64,000 nt of DNA, taken from an uncultured Bizionia sp. Its GTDB lineage: Bacteria > Bacteroidota > Bacteroidia > Flavobacteriales > Flavobacteriaceae. Of this stretch, positions 8,803-17,214 are shown one piece after another. The notes beneath the pieces were generated by a model. That model saw only the letters and a program-made list of their open reading frames with translations, ran no database searches and was not told the DNA's origin. How positions within the stretch are numbered: position 1 is the stretch's first letter; each line of letters starts with the position of its first letter. Made by a program: the position numbers and the translations under genes. The stretch lies in assembly GCA_947496215.1 (NCBI GenBank), contig CANMCF010000015.1, positions 45,434 to 109,433 on the forward strand, in the 5' to 3' direction.

Positions 8803-10593
8803 ATGAGCCTTCAAGCTATCTTATCAAATCACGTACAGCAAGCAGTAAAAGCAATTTTCAATGCAGAATTATCCAGTGTGGAATTTCAAGCGACTCGAAA
8901 GGAGTTTGCTGGAGACATCACAATTGTGGTATTTCCAATGTTACGGGTGGTAAAAGGAAATCCGGTACAGATTGGGGAGGCCATTGGGCAATACCTGTTG
9001 GACAATGTGGAGGAAGTAGTTGGCTTCAATGTTGTTAAGGGATTTTTAAACATCGAAATCAATGATGCATTTTACATTGGTTTTTTCAATGAGGTGAAAA
9101 ATGATGACACTTATGGATTTGTTGATGTGGAAGAAGGGGACAACGCAGTCATGGTTGAATATTCTTCGCCTAACACCAACAAACCATTGCACCTTGGGCA
9201 CGTTAGAAACAACTTGTTGGGATATAGTGTAGCAGAAATCATAAAGGCTTCTGGTAAGAAAGTATACAAGACCCAAATCATTAACGATCGTGGAATCCAT
9301 ATATGCAAAAGTATGTTGGCTTGGAAACGATTCGGTAATGATGAAACACCGGAAAGTACAGGTTTGAAAGGCGACAAGTTGGTTGGGAGCTACTATGTGA
9401 AATTCGATCAAGAATACAAAAAGGAAATTGAAATACTGATGGCCGATGGTAAAACGAACGAAGAGGCCAAGAAGCAAGCTCCTATTTTGGTAGAAGCTCA
9501 AAATATGTTGCAAAAATGGGAAGCAGGAGATAAGGAAGTCGTTGCGCTTTGGGAAATGATGAACCAATGGGTCTATGATGGTTTCGATGTGACCTATAAA
9601 AACTTGGGAGTAGATTTCGATTGTCTTTATCATGAAAGCAAAACCTATCTTCTAGGAAAGGAATTTGTAGATCAGGGATTGAAAACGGGAGTTTTCATTA
9701 AAAAAGAAGATGGATCGGTTTGGTGCGACCTGACTAGTGATGGATTGGATGAGAAAATAGTATTGCGTAGTGATGGTACTGCGGTATACATGACGCAAGA
9801 CATAGGTACGGCGATACAGCGTATCAAAGATTTTCCGGATGTAGGTGGGATGGTCTACACTGTTGGAAACGAACAAGATTATCACTTCAAGGTGTTGTTT
9901 CTAATTCTGAAAAAATTAGGATTCGACTGGGCAAAGAATCTATACCACTTAAGTTATGGAATGGTAGATTTACCATCGGGAAAAATGAAGAGTAGAGAAG
10001 GCACGGTGGTCGATGCCGACGATTTGTTGGTGGAAATGTCCCAAACCGCAGGTGAAATATCTGAAGACTTGGGGAAGTTGGATGGTTATAGAGATGAAGA
10101 AAAGGAAGAGCTTTACAAGACGATTGGGTTAGGGGCCTTGAAATATTTCGTATTGAAAGTAGATCCAAAAAAACGCATTCTATTTGATCCAAAGGAATCC
10201 ATAGATTTTAATGGGAATTCTGCACCATATATACAAATGGCTTATGCAAGAATACAGTCCATATTGCGTAAAGCTAATCTAAGTGAAATAGATCTGTCTC
10301 GTGAAATACAAAGTACATTACAATTACACGAAAAGGAAAAAGCGTTGTTGAAGCAGGTACAGTTGTTTCCTGAAGCAGTACAAAATGCAGCAGCACAATA
10401 CAGCCCAGCATTGATCGCAAACTATACTTATGATCTAGTAAAAGACTTCAGTTCTTTCTATCAAAACTTACAAATCCTTGGAACTGGTAACGAGGTAGAA
10501 AAGGTGTTTAGAGTACAACTATCCAAACTGGTATCCAATATCATTAAAAATGCATTTGGCCTATTGGGAATAAATGTGCCAGAACGTATGTAG
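8803..10593 (+). CDS. argS: arginyl-tRNA synthetase
   Basis: A 596-residue class I aminoacyl-tRNA synthetase charging tRNA-Arg. Residues 1-100 form the N-terminal Add-1 domain that recognises the tRNA D-loop. The HIGH-type motif is PLHLGHVRNN (HLGH at 130-133), and the KMSKS-type loop is KMKSREGT at 394-401. The C-terminal helical anticodon-binding (DALR) domain ends in the typical LLGINVPERM. Length and order are normal for bacterial ArgRS. It is monocistronic: its own -7 box lies upstream and a strong terminator lies 36 bases after the stop. Confidence 0.98.
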   Translation: MSLQAILSNHVQQAVKAIFNAELSSVEFQATRKEFAGDITIVVFPMLRVVKGNPVQIGEAIGQYLLDNVEEVVGFNVVKGFLNIEINDAFYIGFFNEVKNDDTYGFVDVEEGDNAVMVEYSSPNTNKPLHLGHVRNNLLGYSVAEIIKASGKKVYKTQIINDRGIHICKSMLAWKRFGNDETPESTGLKGDKLVGSYYVKFDQEYKKEIEILMADGKTNEEAKKQAPILVEAQNMLQKWEAGDKEVVALWEMMNQWVYDGFDVTYKNLGVDFDCLYHESKTYLLGKEFVDQGLKTGVFIKKEDGSVWCDLTSDGLDEKIVLRSDGTAVYMTQDIGTAIQRIKDFPDVGGMVYTVGNEQDYHFKVLFLILKKLGFDWAKNLYHLSYGMVDLPSGKMKSREGTVVDADDLLVEMSQTAGEISEDLGKLDGYRDEEKEELYKTIGLGALKYFVLKVDPKKRILFDPKESIDFNGNSAPYIQMAYARIQSILRKANLSEIDLSREIQSTLQLHEKEKALLKQVQLFPEAVQNAAAQYSPALIANYTYDLVKDFSSFYQNLQILGTGNEVEKVFRVQLSKLVSNIIKNAFGLLGINVPERM

Positions 10594-10628
10594 ATTAAAA
10601 GAGACTATAGTTTCTAGAACTTTATTTT

Positions 10629-10666
10629 AAAAGATGCCTTTGGTTAACCGAAGGCATCTTTTTTTT
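10629..10666 (+). terminator. rho-independent terminator of argS
   Basis: The stem AAAAGATGCCTT (10629-10640) pairs with its complement ending at 10662, around a small self-complementary GGTTAACC core, and six Ts follow the GC-rich part. It starts 36 bases after the argS stop. Confidence 0.85.
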
Positions 10667-10832
10667 ATGACGTTGTCTTCACTTTATTCTTTCAAGTCCA
10701 TTTGTGCAATATTTTAAAAGCAAAAACTGGTAGCTACTGGTTGGTTTGTTTGGGTTTATAACAGTAGTTTAGCGAAAAAAATTAACTAACACTTAATATT
10801 TATTTAACCCCTAACTTAAATTAAAATATTGC

Positions 10833-11975
10833 ATGAAAAAAAATTACTTATTATTACTGTTTTTTGCCCCCTTTATTACTTTTGCAGAACCTTCAAACTC
10901 GGCTTTTGTCCCTCCAGTAGCTGAGTTCTCTGCGAATACGAATACAGTATGCGTAGATCAAACAGTTACATTTACAGATCAATCTACAGAATCACCTACA
11001 AGTTGGGCTTGGAGTTTTTTACCTACGACGATAACATTCCAAAATGGGACAGATGCGACTTCTCAAAATCCACAAGTGAGTTTTGACGCTATTGGTGAAT
11101 ACACGGTCACGCTAATGGCCACAAATAGCGACGGCACACATTCCGTTTCAAAATCACAGTATGTGGTTGGGACTTCTGTAGTACCATTATTAGAGGATTT
11201 TACAGCATCTGCACCTCCGTCTGGTTGGCCAATTGTAAATCATGACGGCAACAAAACATGGGAAGCCATTACGACCAAAGGTAGTAACGGAAATGACACT
11301 CAAGTCATCTACATCAATAATTACAACTATAGTGCATCAGGTCAATTGGATGAGCTTGTCATACCAAGTATGGACTTGTCTGGAGTGGTGAATCCAACAT
11401 TGTATTTTGATATAGCCTATGCGCAATATAACAATGGAAATGCTGAACGCTTGTACATAGAGTATTCAACAGATTGTGGTGAGACTTTCAATATTACCAG
11501 CTATGACAAGTCTAGTACGGTATTGGCTACGGTGGCGGATCAAACATCTTACTGGTCTCCTGCTACAGCCGCAGACTGGAGAACCGAAAGTCTTGATTTG
11601 TCGGGTTATGTTAGTTCACAGACCATCTTGAGATTTGTACAGGTCAACGATTACGGAAATAACTTGTTTATAGACAACATAAGAATTGGAGAATCAGGAA
11701 CGCTTAGTATAGAAGAGGTTTCAAAAGCTAATGATATCAAGGTATATCCAAACCCGTCCAATGGTAAGTTTCAAATTAAAATTTCTGAAGCCTTCAATGA
11801 TGCAACAGTAAAGGTTATGGATATACATGGGAGATTATTGTTAAGTAAAACTCTAAACGATTTAAATGGATATGAGCAACAAGAATTAGATTTAACAGCA
11901 TTTTCTGCTGGAAACTACTTTTTAAATTTCACTTCTGGGAAAAAGAGCTATGTAAAGAAAGTAGTTATCGAATAA
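10833..11975 (+). CDS. T9SS type A sorted protein with PKD and choice-of-anchor J domains
   Basis: A 380-residue secreted protein. Signal peptide 1-18 (LLLLFFAPFITFA) is followed by a PKD domain at about 28-112 (FTDQSTESPTSWAWSF, then GEYTVTLMATNSDG). A region at about 118-285 starts LLEDFTASAPPSGWPIVN and ends LFIDNIRIGE, the pattern of choice-of-anchor J (cleaved-adhesin-like) domains. The C-terminal 75 residues begin VYPNPSNGKF and end in SYVKKVVIE, a type A sorting signal for the type IX secretion system. It is likely exported across the outer membrane and attached or released; ligand unknown. A hairpin terminator follows. Confidence 0.92.
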   Translation: MKKNYLLLLFFAPFITFAEPSNSAFVPPVAEFSANTNTVCVDQTVTFTDQSTESPTSWAWSFLPTTITFQNGTDATSQNPQVSFDAIGEYTVTLMATNSDGTHSVSKSQYVVGTSVVPLLEDFTASAPPSGWPIVNHDGNKTWEAITTKGSNGNDTQVIYINNYNYSASGQLDELVIPSMDLSGVVNPTLYFDIAYAQYNNGNAERLYIEYSTDCGETFNITSYDKSSTVLATVADQTSYWSPATAADWRTESLDLSGYVSSQTILRFVQVNDYGNNLFIDNIRIGESGTLSIEEVSKANDIKVYPNPSNGKFQIKISEAFNDATVKVMDIHGRLLLSKTLNDLNGYEQQELDLTAFSAGNYFLNFTSGKKSYVKKVVIE

Positions 11976-12000
11976 GAAGATTGTTAGATCCATTTTGCCG

Positions 12001-12051
12001 TCACCCTTTCGTAATGCATTTTCATAGCATTTGAGAGGGTGATTTGTTTTT
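12001..12051 (+). terminator. probable terminator after the PKD/T9SS gene
   Basis: TCACCCT (12001-12007) pairs with AGGGTGA (12036-12042), with a nested AATGC/GCATT helix inside the loop, and a T-rich TTTGTTTTT run follows. It lies 25 bases after the upstream stop. Confidence 0.65.
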
Positions 12052-12095
12052 ACCTCACCAAAAGCACACAAGACAAATCCAATATGTAAAAGCTG

Positions 12096-12126
12096 TCTGT
12101 TTTTCCAAAATAATATTCTATTTTTG
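12096..12126 (+). promoter_or_regulatory. promoter of the SprT-like gene
   Basis: TATTTTTG at 12119-12126 matches TAnnTTTG exactly, with TCTG at 12096-12099 (one mismatch to TTTG) at exactly 19 bases. The ATG at 12132 is only 5 bases after the -7 box, so the transcript should start at or next to the start codon, giving a leaderless or nearly leaderless mRNA. Confidence 0.6.
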
Positions 12127-12131
12127 TAATA

Positions 12132-12746
12132 ATGCAAGACATATTACAAAAGCACATTGTAACGGAGGCCATACCACAGGTTCTAAGGCTTTTAGAGTAC
12201 GATAATTTAACGGTTCTAGTTAAAAAAGAACGTAAGACCCGACATGGGGATTATAGAAAATTGCCTAACGGGAAACACCAAATAACCGTTAATGGGAATT
12301 TAAACGAGTATCGTTTTTTAATAACACTTATTCATGAAATAGCACATTTCGAGGCTTACAAAGCTTTTGGGAGAGCCATAAAACCTCATGGAATAGAGTG
12401 GAAAAGAACGTTTCAACATTTAATGTTGCCATTTTTAAATCCAAATATATTTCCATCGAAGATATTGCCGTTGTTGGCTAATCACTTTAAAAATCCCAAA
12501 GCATCAAGTGATACAGATGTGGCACTGGCTTTGGCATTGAAACAATTTGATGAGCCCAATGACAAGACCTATGTTTTCGAAGTTCCCATTGGGAGCACAT
12601 TTCAATTATATAATGGTAGACTTTTCAAAAAAGGGGGAAAACGTACAAAACGGTTTGAATGTGTTGAGATTAATTCAGGAAAAGTGTATCTTTTTAACCC
12701 CAATGCTGAAGTTGAATTGATGCCATCAGAAGAGGGGATATCATAG
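12132..12746 (+). CDS. SprT-like zinc metalloprotein
   Basis: A 204-residue cytoplasmic protein with the SprT-like core: LIHEIAHFEA gives the HExxH motif (His68, Glu69, His72), with a third ligand candidate His86 in KPHGIEWK. C-terminal residues 150-180 form a small beta segment (GSTFQLYNGRLFKKGGKRTKRF) that in other family members carries zinc-binding cysteines; here only one Cys remains, so a zinc ribbon is absent or degenerate. SprT-like domains are related to the DNA-protein crosslink protease SPRTN, but the bacterial role is not established. The start is supported by the tightly placed promoter. Confidence 0.85.
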   Translation: MQDILQKHIVTEAIPQVLRLLEYDNLTVLVKKERKTRHGDYRKLPNGKHQITVNGNLNEYRFLITLIHEIAHFEAYKAFGRAIKPHGIEWKRTFQHLMLPFLNPNIFPSKILPLLANHFKNPKASSDTDVALALALKQFDEPNDKTYVFEVPIGSTFQLYNGRLFKKGGKRTKRFECVEINSGKVYLFNPNAEVELMPSEEGIS

Positions 12747-12867
12747 ACTAATTAGTGACTATAGGGAGGGGGTGTAATGTGCTGGTTGTAAGTGGAAAAG
12801 CAAAATGAGTTTAAAGGATTTCTCTTGAGTTTATTTCAAGAAGGATCAAAAAAGTAGGAATAGTAAG

Positions 12868-13947
12868 ATGAATAAAGATTATTACGCAATATTAATGGCA
12901 GGAGGTGTCGGTTCTCGATTCTGGCCAGTAAGTACGCAGGAATTTCCAAAACAGTTTCACGATATGTTGGGAACTGGGGATACACTTATTCAAAAAACAT
13001 TCAATCGCTTGAAAGAAATCATTCCAAAGGAAAATATTTTCATTCTTACCAACGAGTGTTATAACGATTTAGTCTTGGAACAATTGCCGGGGGTCACCAA
13101 AAGACAAGTGGTTTTGGAGCCAGCAATGCGTAATACGGCACCTTGTATCCTATATGCATCATTGAAAATTCAAAAAGAAAACCCCGATGCCGTGATGATT
13201 GTGGCTCCAAGTGATCATTGGATAGAAGATGAGAATGCATTTACTCTAAATGTAAAAGAGGCATTCCGCTTTTGTGCCAATAACGATGCCTTGATGACTT
13301 TGGGGATTACTCCCACTTTTCCAAACACTGGCTACGGTTATATTGAATATGATACAGATTCGAAAGAAAGCATAAAACCAGTAAGTCAATTCAGGGAAAA
13401 GCCGGATTATGATACAGCTAAGGATTTCATAGAAAAAGGCAATTTTTTATGGAATGCTGGTATTTTTATGTGGAATGTAAAGACCGTTGTGAATGCATTT
13501 AAAGCCAACCAACCACAATTGTACGAATTGTTTGAAAGCGGAGTCTCAGTTTACAACACTGATTTCGAAGATGATTTCATAAGAGATAATTATGGAAAGG
13601 CAGAAAACATATCGGTAGATTATGCCATAATGGAAAAGTCGGACAATGTATATGTATTACCAGCAATTTTCGACTGGAATGATTTGGGGACTTGGGGTAG
13701 TTTATACGATAAGTTGGATAAAGACAATAATGACAATGCCATCGTAAATGCGCGAACATTGACCGAAGACGCAAGAGGTAACATGATTCGGACAAAGGAC
13801 AACAAAGTCGTCGTGATTGATGGTCTGCAAGATTACATAATAGTGGATAAAGATGAAGTATTGCTTATTTATCCGAAGACAAAGGAACAAGACATAAAGA
13901 AAGTACTTCAAAGTGTAAAAAAGAACTTTGGAGATCATTTAGGATAA
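12868..13947 (+). CDS. mannose-1-phosphate guanylyltransferase
   Basis: A 359-residue nucleotidyltransferase making GDP-mannose from mannose-1-phosphate and GTP for surface polysaccharides. Motifs are LMAGGVGSRFWP (nucleotide-binding loop, residues 9-20), KQFHDML, APSDHWI (metal site), NTGYGYIEY, FREKPD (sugar-phosphate site) and NAGIFMW. The length matches single-domain enzymes without the C-terminal isomerase of the bifunctional ManC/AlgA type. It stands without other polysaccharide genes next to it; it follows the SprT-like gene on the same strand after 121 bases. Confidence 0.95.
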   Translation: MNKDYYAILMAGGVGSRFWPVSTQEFPKQFHDMLGTGDTLIQKTFNRLKEIIPKENIFILTNECYNDLVLEQLPGVTKRQVVLEPAMRNTAPCILYASLKIQKENPDAVMIVAPSDHWIEDENAFTLNVKEAFRFCANNDALMTLGITPTFPNTGYGYIEYDTDSKESIKPVSQFREKPDYDTAKDFIEKGNFLWNAGIFMWNVKTVVNAFKANQPQLYELFESGVSVYNTDFEDDFIRDNYGKAENISVDYAIMEKSDNVYVLPAIFDWNDLGTWGSLYDKLDKDNNDNAIVNARTLTEDARGNMIRTKDNKVVVIDGLQDYIIVDKDEVLLIYPKTKEQDIKKVLQSVKKNFGDHLG

Positions 13948-14055
13948 ATTATTACGAGACATTTCGAATGATTTGGATATGTGGAAATTGCATCTGTAAA
14001 CCTTTGATGCAATTTTTCAAGAAGAATTCGAACTGGAGATACCAAGTATAAGATT

Positions 14056-15501
14056 ATGGAAGAAAATAAATTCAACTTTTCTGATGAAGAAGGAAAAAAG
14101 GAGGATGCTGTAAAACAATCCAAGGAAGCAGTAAAGCAAGATGCCAAGGGGCTTTTTGAAAGTGGTAAACATTTTGTGAAAGAAATTTTCGATTTCAGGG
14201 ATGACACGGATCGGGATGCTACCATTACAGCTATCAAAAATGACATTCCTTTAAAGGGAGCCACAGTCTGGATTTTAATTTTTGCGATTTTCGTTGCATC
14301 GATTGGTCTGAATCTGAGTTCGACGGCAGTGGTGATAGGTGCGATGTTGATTTCCCCATTGATGGGACCCATTTTAGGAGTGGGAATGTCGTTGGCCATC
14401 AATGATATCGATACCCTGAAAAGTTCTTTTGTAAACCTGTTCGTAATGGTTTTCCTAAGTGTGTTGACAGCCTACCTGTATTTTAGAATATCTCCTTTGA
14501 CTGAACTGACCCCTGAATTGGAAGCTAGAACATCACCTAACATCTTAGATGTATTCATTGCCATTTTTGGTGGGTTGGCACTCATTGTGGCACGAACAAA
14601 AAAAGGTACGATTGCCTCTGTTATATTTGGTGTTGCTATCGCTACGGCATTGATGCCTCCATTATGTACTGCCGGTTATGGATTAGCAGTATGGAACATT
14701 GATTACTTCTTGGGTGCAATGTACCTATTTACCATTAATACCATATTTATAGCATTGGCCACCTTTGTGGTGTTGAAGGTATTGCGTTTTCCCATGCTTA
14801 AATATGCAAATTCGAAAAAGCGCAAGCGCATAGCCCAAATAGCAACATTTTTTGGGGTTATAGCCATGATACCGGCAATAATGACATTCATAACCCTATT
14901 GAAGGAGACGGGAATAAATAGCGATTATAAAAACTTTGTAAAAAACGAGATAGAGGTCAATGATAACCTATGGCTGCAAAAAGAAAAAATTGACATAGCC
15001 GAAAACAAGATAACGTTACGATTCAATGGGGAAATCAATAAAGTAACAAGGACAGATCTGACAAATGAGCTCAAGGGCTATGAAAACATAAAGGGATTTA
15101 GTCTAGATATATATGATAATGGACGTAGTGCAGAAAAGTTGTCTAATTCTCTAGACAGAGCCTATGAAGATTTGGATAGAAAGGAAAATGTCATTTCCGG
15201 GCTGCAAAAGGAAATTGAAGGTTTGAAGACGGAGATTGAAAACATTCAGAATAAAAGAGGTAACATCGATTTTCCAGCGATAGCAAAAGATGCAAAAATC
15301 AGATACAAGGAGTTGGAATACTTTGGTTATGCTCGAATGTTGGAGTCCAAGGATTTCATAAAGATAGATACTATTCCCGTGGTGCATTTAAAATGGAATA
15401 CAACGATTAACGATAGTATTAAAACCGTTAAGGAAAAAGAATTGAATGGTTGGTTGAAACAGGAATTGAAACTCAAAAACATTATTATAAAACGAGATTA
15501 G
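14056..15501 (+). CDS. DUF389 family membrane protein with C-terminal coiled coil
   Basis: A 481-residue protein. About 60 charged residues precede a core of six or seven membrane helices (about 68-283) with DUF389 hallmarks: STAVVIGAMLISPLMGPI, a GGLALIVARTKKGT loop and ATALMPPLCTAGYGLA. The C-terminal 200 residues are soluble, with a predicted coiled coil at about 360-395 (ENVISGLQKEIEGLKTEIEN). DUF389 proteins are widespread but their transport or signalling role is not established. The soluble tail is longer than in minimal family members. It converges with the ABC gene after a 94-base gap. Confidence 0.88.
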   Translation: MEENKFNFSDEEGKKEDAVKQSKEAVKQDAKGLFESGKHFVKEIFDFRDDTDRDATITAIKNDIPLKGATVWILIFAIFVASIGLNLSSTAVVIGAMLISPLMGPILGVGMSLAINDIDTLKSSFVNLFVMVFLSVLTAYLYFRISPLTELTPELEARTSPNILDVFIAIFGGLALIVARTKKGTIASVIFGVAIATALMPPLCTAGYGLAVWNIDYFLGAMYLFTINTIFIALATFVVLKVLRFPMLKYANSKKRKRIAQIATFFGVIAMIPAIMTFITLLKETGINSDYKNFVKNEIEVNDNLWLQKEKIDIAENKITLRFNGEINKVTRTDLTNELKGYENIKGFSLDIYDNGRSAEKLSNSLDRAYEDLDRKENVISGLQKEIEGLKTEIENIQNKRGNIDFPAIAKDAKIRYKELEYFGYARMLESKDFIKIDTIPVVHLKWNTTINDSIKTVKEKELNGWLKQELKLKNIIIKRD

Positions 15502-15595
15502 TTCGAAACTCTAAATTTCAGATTAAGAAATATAAATATTACTATTTGAATAGAAAGGTTTGCCTATGCCTGTAACTTATGCTATAGATTGAAAA

Positions 15596-16363
15596 CTATT
15601 GGCTCTCCTCCAAATACATCTTGCGTACTTTCTTAAATAGATTTGAAGAATAAACAAAATCCGTAACGACTTCATTGTCAGTTTTGAAAATGGTTTCTTT
15701 AGAGCCTTCCCAAGCTTTAAGCCCTTCTTTCAAGAACACGATCTTTTCTCCAATTTCCATTACAGAATTCATATCATGAGAGTTGATTACGGTTGTGATG
15801 CCATATTCATCTGTGATTTCTTGGATTAGATTATCTATGACGATTGCGGTTTTTGGATCCAAACCAGAGTTTGGCTCGTCGCAAAACAAGTATTTGGGGT
15901 TATTTACAATGGCTCTCGCAATTGCAACACGTTTCTGCATACCCCCGGAAGCTTCACTTGGCATTTTGTTATGAGCATTTGGTAAATTAACACGCTTCAA
16001 TACAAAATCTGCTCTATCCATCATTTCACTTTTGCTTTGTTTGGTAAACATTTGCAATGGAAACATTACGTTTTCGACAATGGTCAAGGAATCGAAAAGA
16101 GCACTGCCTTGAAATACCATTCCAATGTCTGCTCTTAAATCTCGTTTCTTATCTTCTGTAAGTTGGGCAAATATTTTACCATCGTATGCAATGCTACCTT
16201 GTTCATAATCAAACAAACCCAACAGGCATTTTAAAAACACCGTTTTTCCAGAGCCACTTTGCCCAATGATGAGATTGGTTTTGCCTTTTTCGAAAGTAGT
16301 CGTAATCCCTTTTAATATATGGGCATCTCCAAACGACTTCTGTAAATCTTTAACTTCAATCAT
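15596..16363 (-). CDS. ABC transporter ATP-binding protein, MlaF-like
   Basis: A 255-residue ATPase. The start is placed at ATG 16363 (MIEVKDLQKS), which overlaps the permease stop in TAATG; an upstream start at 16423 would add 20 residues inside the permease. Walker A is GQSGSGKT (34-41), the signature SGGMQKRVAIARA, Walker B YLFCDEPNSGLDP and the switch His in INSHDMN. The SGGM signature and pairing with an MlaE permease indicate the Mla/MCE class that moves phospholipids or other lipids between membranes. The substrate-binding MCE protein (MlaD) is not in the window. Confidence 0.92.
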   Translation of the reverse strand: MIEVKDLQKSFGDAHILKGITTTFEKGKTNLIIGQSGSGKTVFLKCLLGLFDYEQGSIAYDGKIFAQLTEDKKRDLRADIGMVFQGSALFDSLTIVENVMFPLQMFTKQSKSEMMDRADFVLKRVNLPNAHNKMPSEASGGMQKRVAIARAIVNNPKYLFCDEPNSGLDPKTAIVIDNLIQEITDEYGITTVINSHDMNSVMEIGEKIVFLKEGLKAWEGSKETIFKTDNEVVTDFVYSSNLFKKVRKMYLEESQ

Positions 16364-17100
16364 TAGCTCAACAACATTTGGGTTAGTATATAGTTTAAAA
16401 GAATTATGATGACACTTGTCCAAACAAAGGATGTCGTACTGGCTTTTCCAACTTCCAGAGCACCTCCTTTCATATAATAACCATGAAAAGAAGGAACAGT
16501 TGCCAATATAAAAGCAAATAAGAATGTCTTTATAAAAGCATAGACAATATGAAATGGGGTGAATTCAGTTTGTATCCCCATGATATAATCATCCAAAGTG
16601 GCATAGCCACCAAAGACACATGCAGCCAATCCTCCCATAATGCCTAAAAACATGGCGATGGAAATAATGAAAGGATACAATGTCAAAGAAATAAACTTGG
16701 GAAATACCAAATAGTTCAAAGAATTGATTCCCATGACCTCCAAAGCATCGATTTGCTCGGTAACTCGCATTGTTCCGATACTTGATGTAATGAAGGAACC
16801 TACTTTTCCTGCCATGATAATGGACATGAAAGTAGGAGCAAATTCTAAAATGATGGATTGCCTAGTGGCAAAGCCAACTAGGTATTTGGGTATGAGGGGG
16901 TTGTCTATGTTTAAAGCAGTTTGTATTGTAACGACGCCACCAACAAAAAAGGAAATGAAAGATACGATACCCAAAGAACCAATGATGAGGTCATCTACGT
17001 CCTTTAAAATAAGTTGCTTCATAACGGACCATTTGGTTGGCTTGCGAAACATCTCGACAATCATTAAGAAATAAACACCAATATTATGTAGGTACTGCAT
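16363..17100 (-). CDS. MlaE-type ABC transporter permease
   Basis: A 245-residue integral membrane protein of the MlaE/YrbE family with five or so hydrophobic segments. Typical family stretches are FVGGVVTIQTALN, EFAPTFMSIIMAGKVGSFITSS, IDALEVMGINSLNYLVFPK and a glycine-rich GIMGGLAACVFGGY. It is the membrane part of a lipid ABC transporter with the ATPase encoded immediately downstream; stop and start overlap by one base. It is transcribed divergently from the phosphatase gene at 17215. Confidence 0.93.
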   Translation of the reverse strand: MQYLHNIGVYFLMIVEMFRKPTKWSVMKQLILKDVDDLIIGSLGIVSFISFFVGGVVTIQTALNIDNPLIPKYLVGFATRQSIILEFAPTFMSIIMAGKVGSFITSSIGTMRVTEQIDALEVMGINSLNYLVFPKFISLTLYPFIISIAMFLGIMGGLAACVFGGYATLDDYIMGIQTEFTPFHIVYAFIKTFLFAFILATVPSFHGYYMKGGALEVGKASTTSFVWTSVIIILLNYILTQMLLS

Positions 17101-17181
17101 AAGTCAATTTGTTGTTGCTAAAGTATTAAAAATATAAGAGGTATTTAAGATAAATTTTAAATTAAGATGGTCTAAAAAATG

Positions 17182-17189
17182 TATTTTTG
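17182..17189 (+). promoter_or_regulatory. -7 promoter element of the PafA-like gene
   Basis: TATTTTTG matches TAnnTTTG 25 bases before the ATG at 17215. The position expected for the -33 box (17159-17162) reads TAAT rather than TTTG, so the upstream element is weak. Confidence 0.45.
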
Positions 17190-17214
17190 CAATCTGTAAT
17201 AAAACCGATATGAT

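Noticed and set aside
8527..8814. 95-codon minus-strand frame upstream of argS
   Set aside because: It runs over the argS start codon and its promoter, has no family resemblance and has the low-complexity Phe/Ile/Leu-rich make-up of chance frames in AT-rich DNA.
9046..9633. 195-codon minus-strand frame inside argS
   Set aside because: Argument as for other shadows: argS is unambiguous on the plus strand and the frame has no recognisable content.
12747..12867. Possible hairpin CTTGA/TCAAG before the mannose-1-phosphate guanylyltransferase gene
   Set aside because: The stem is only 5 bp and no T run follows, so it is not supported as a terminator or riboswitch.
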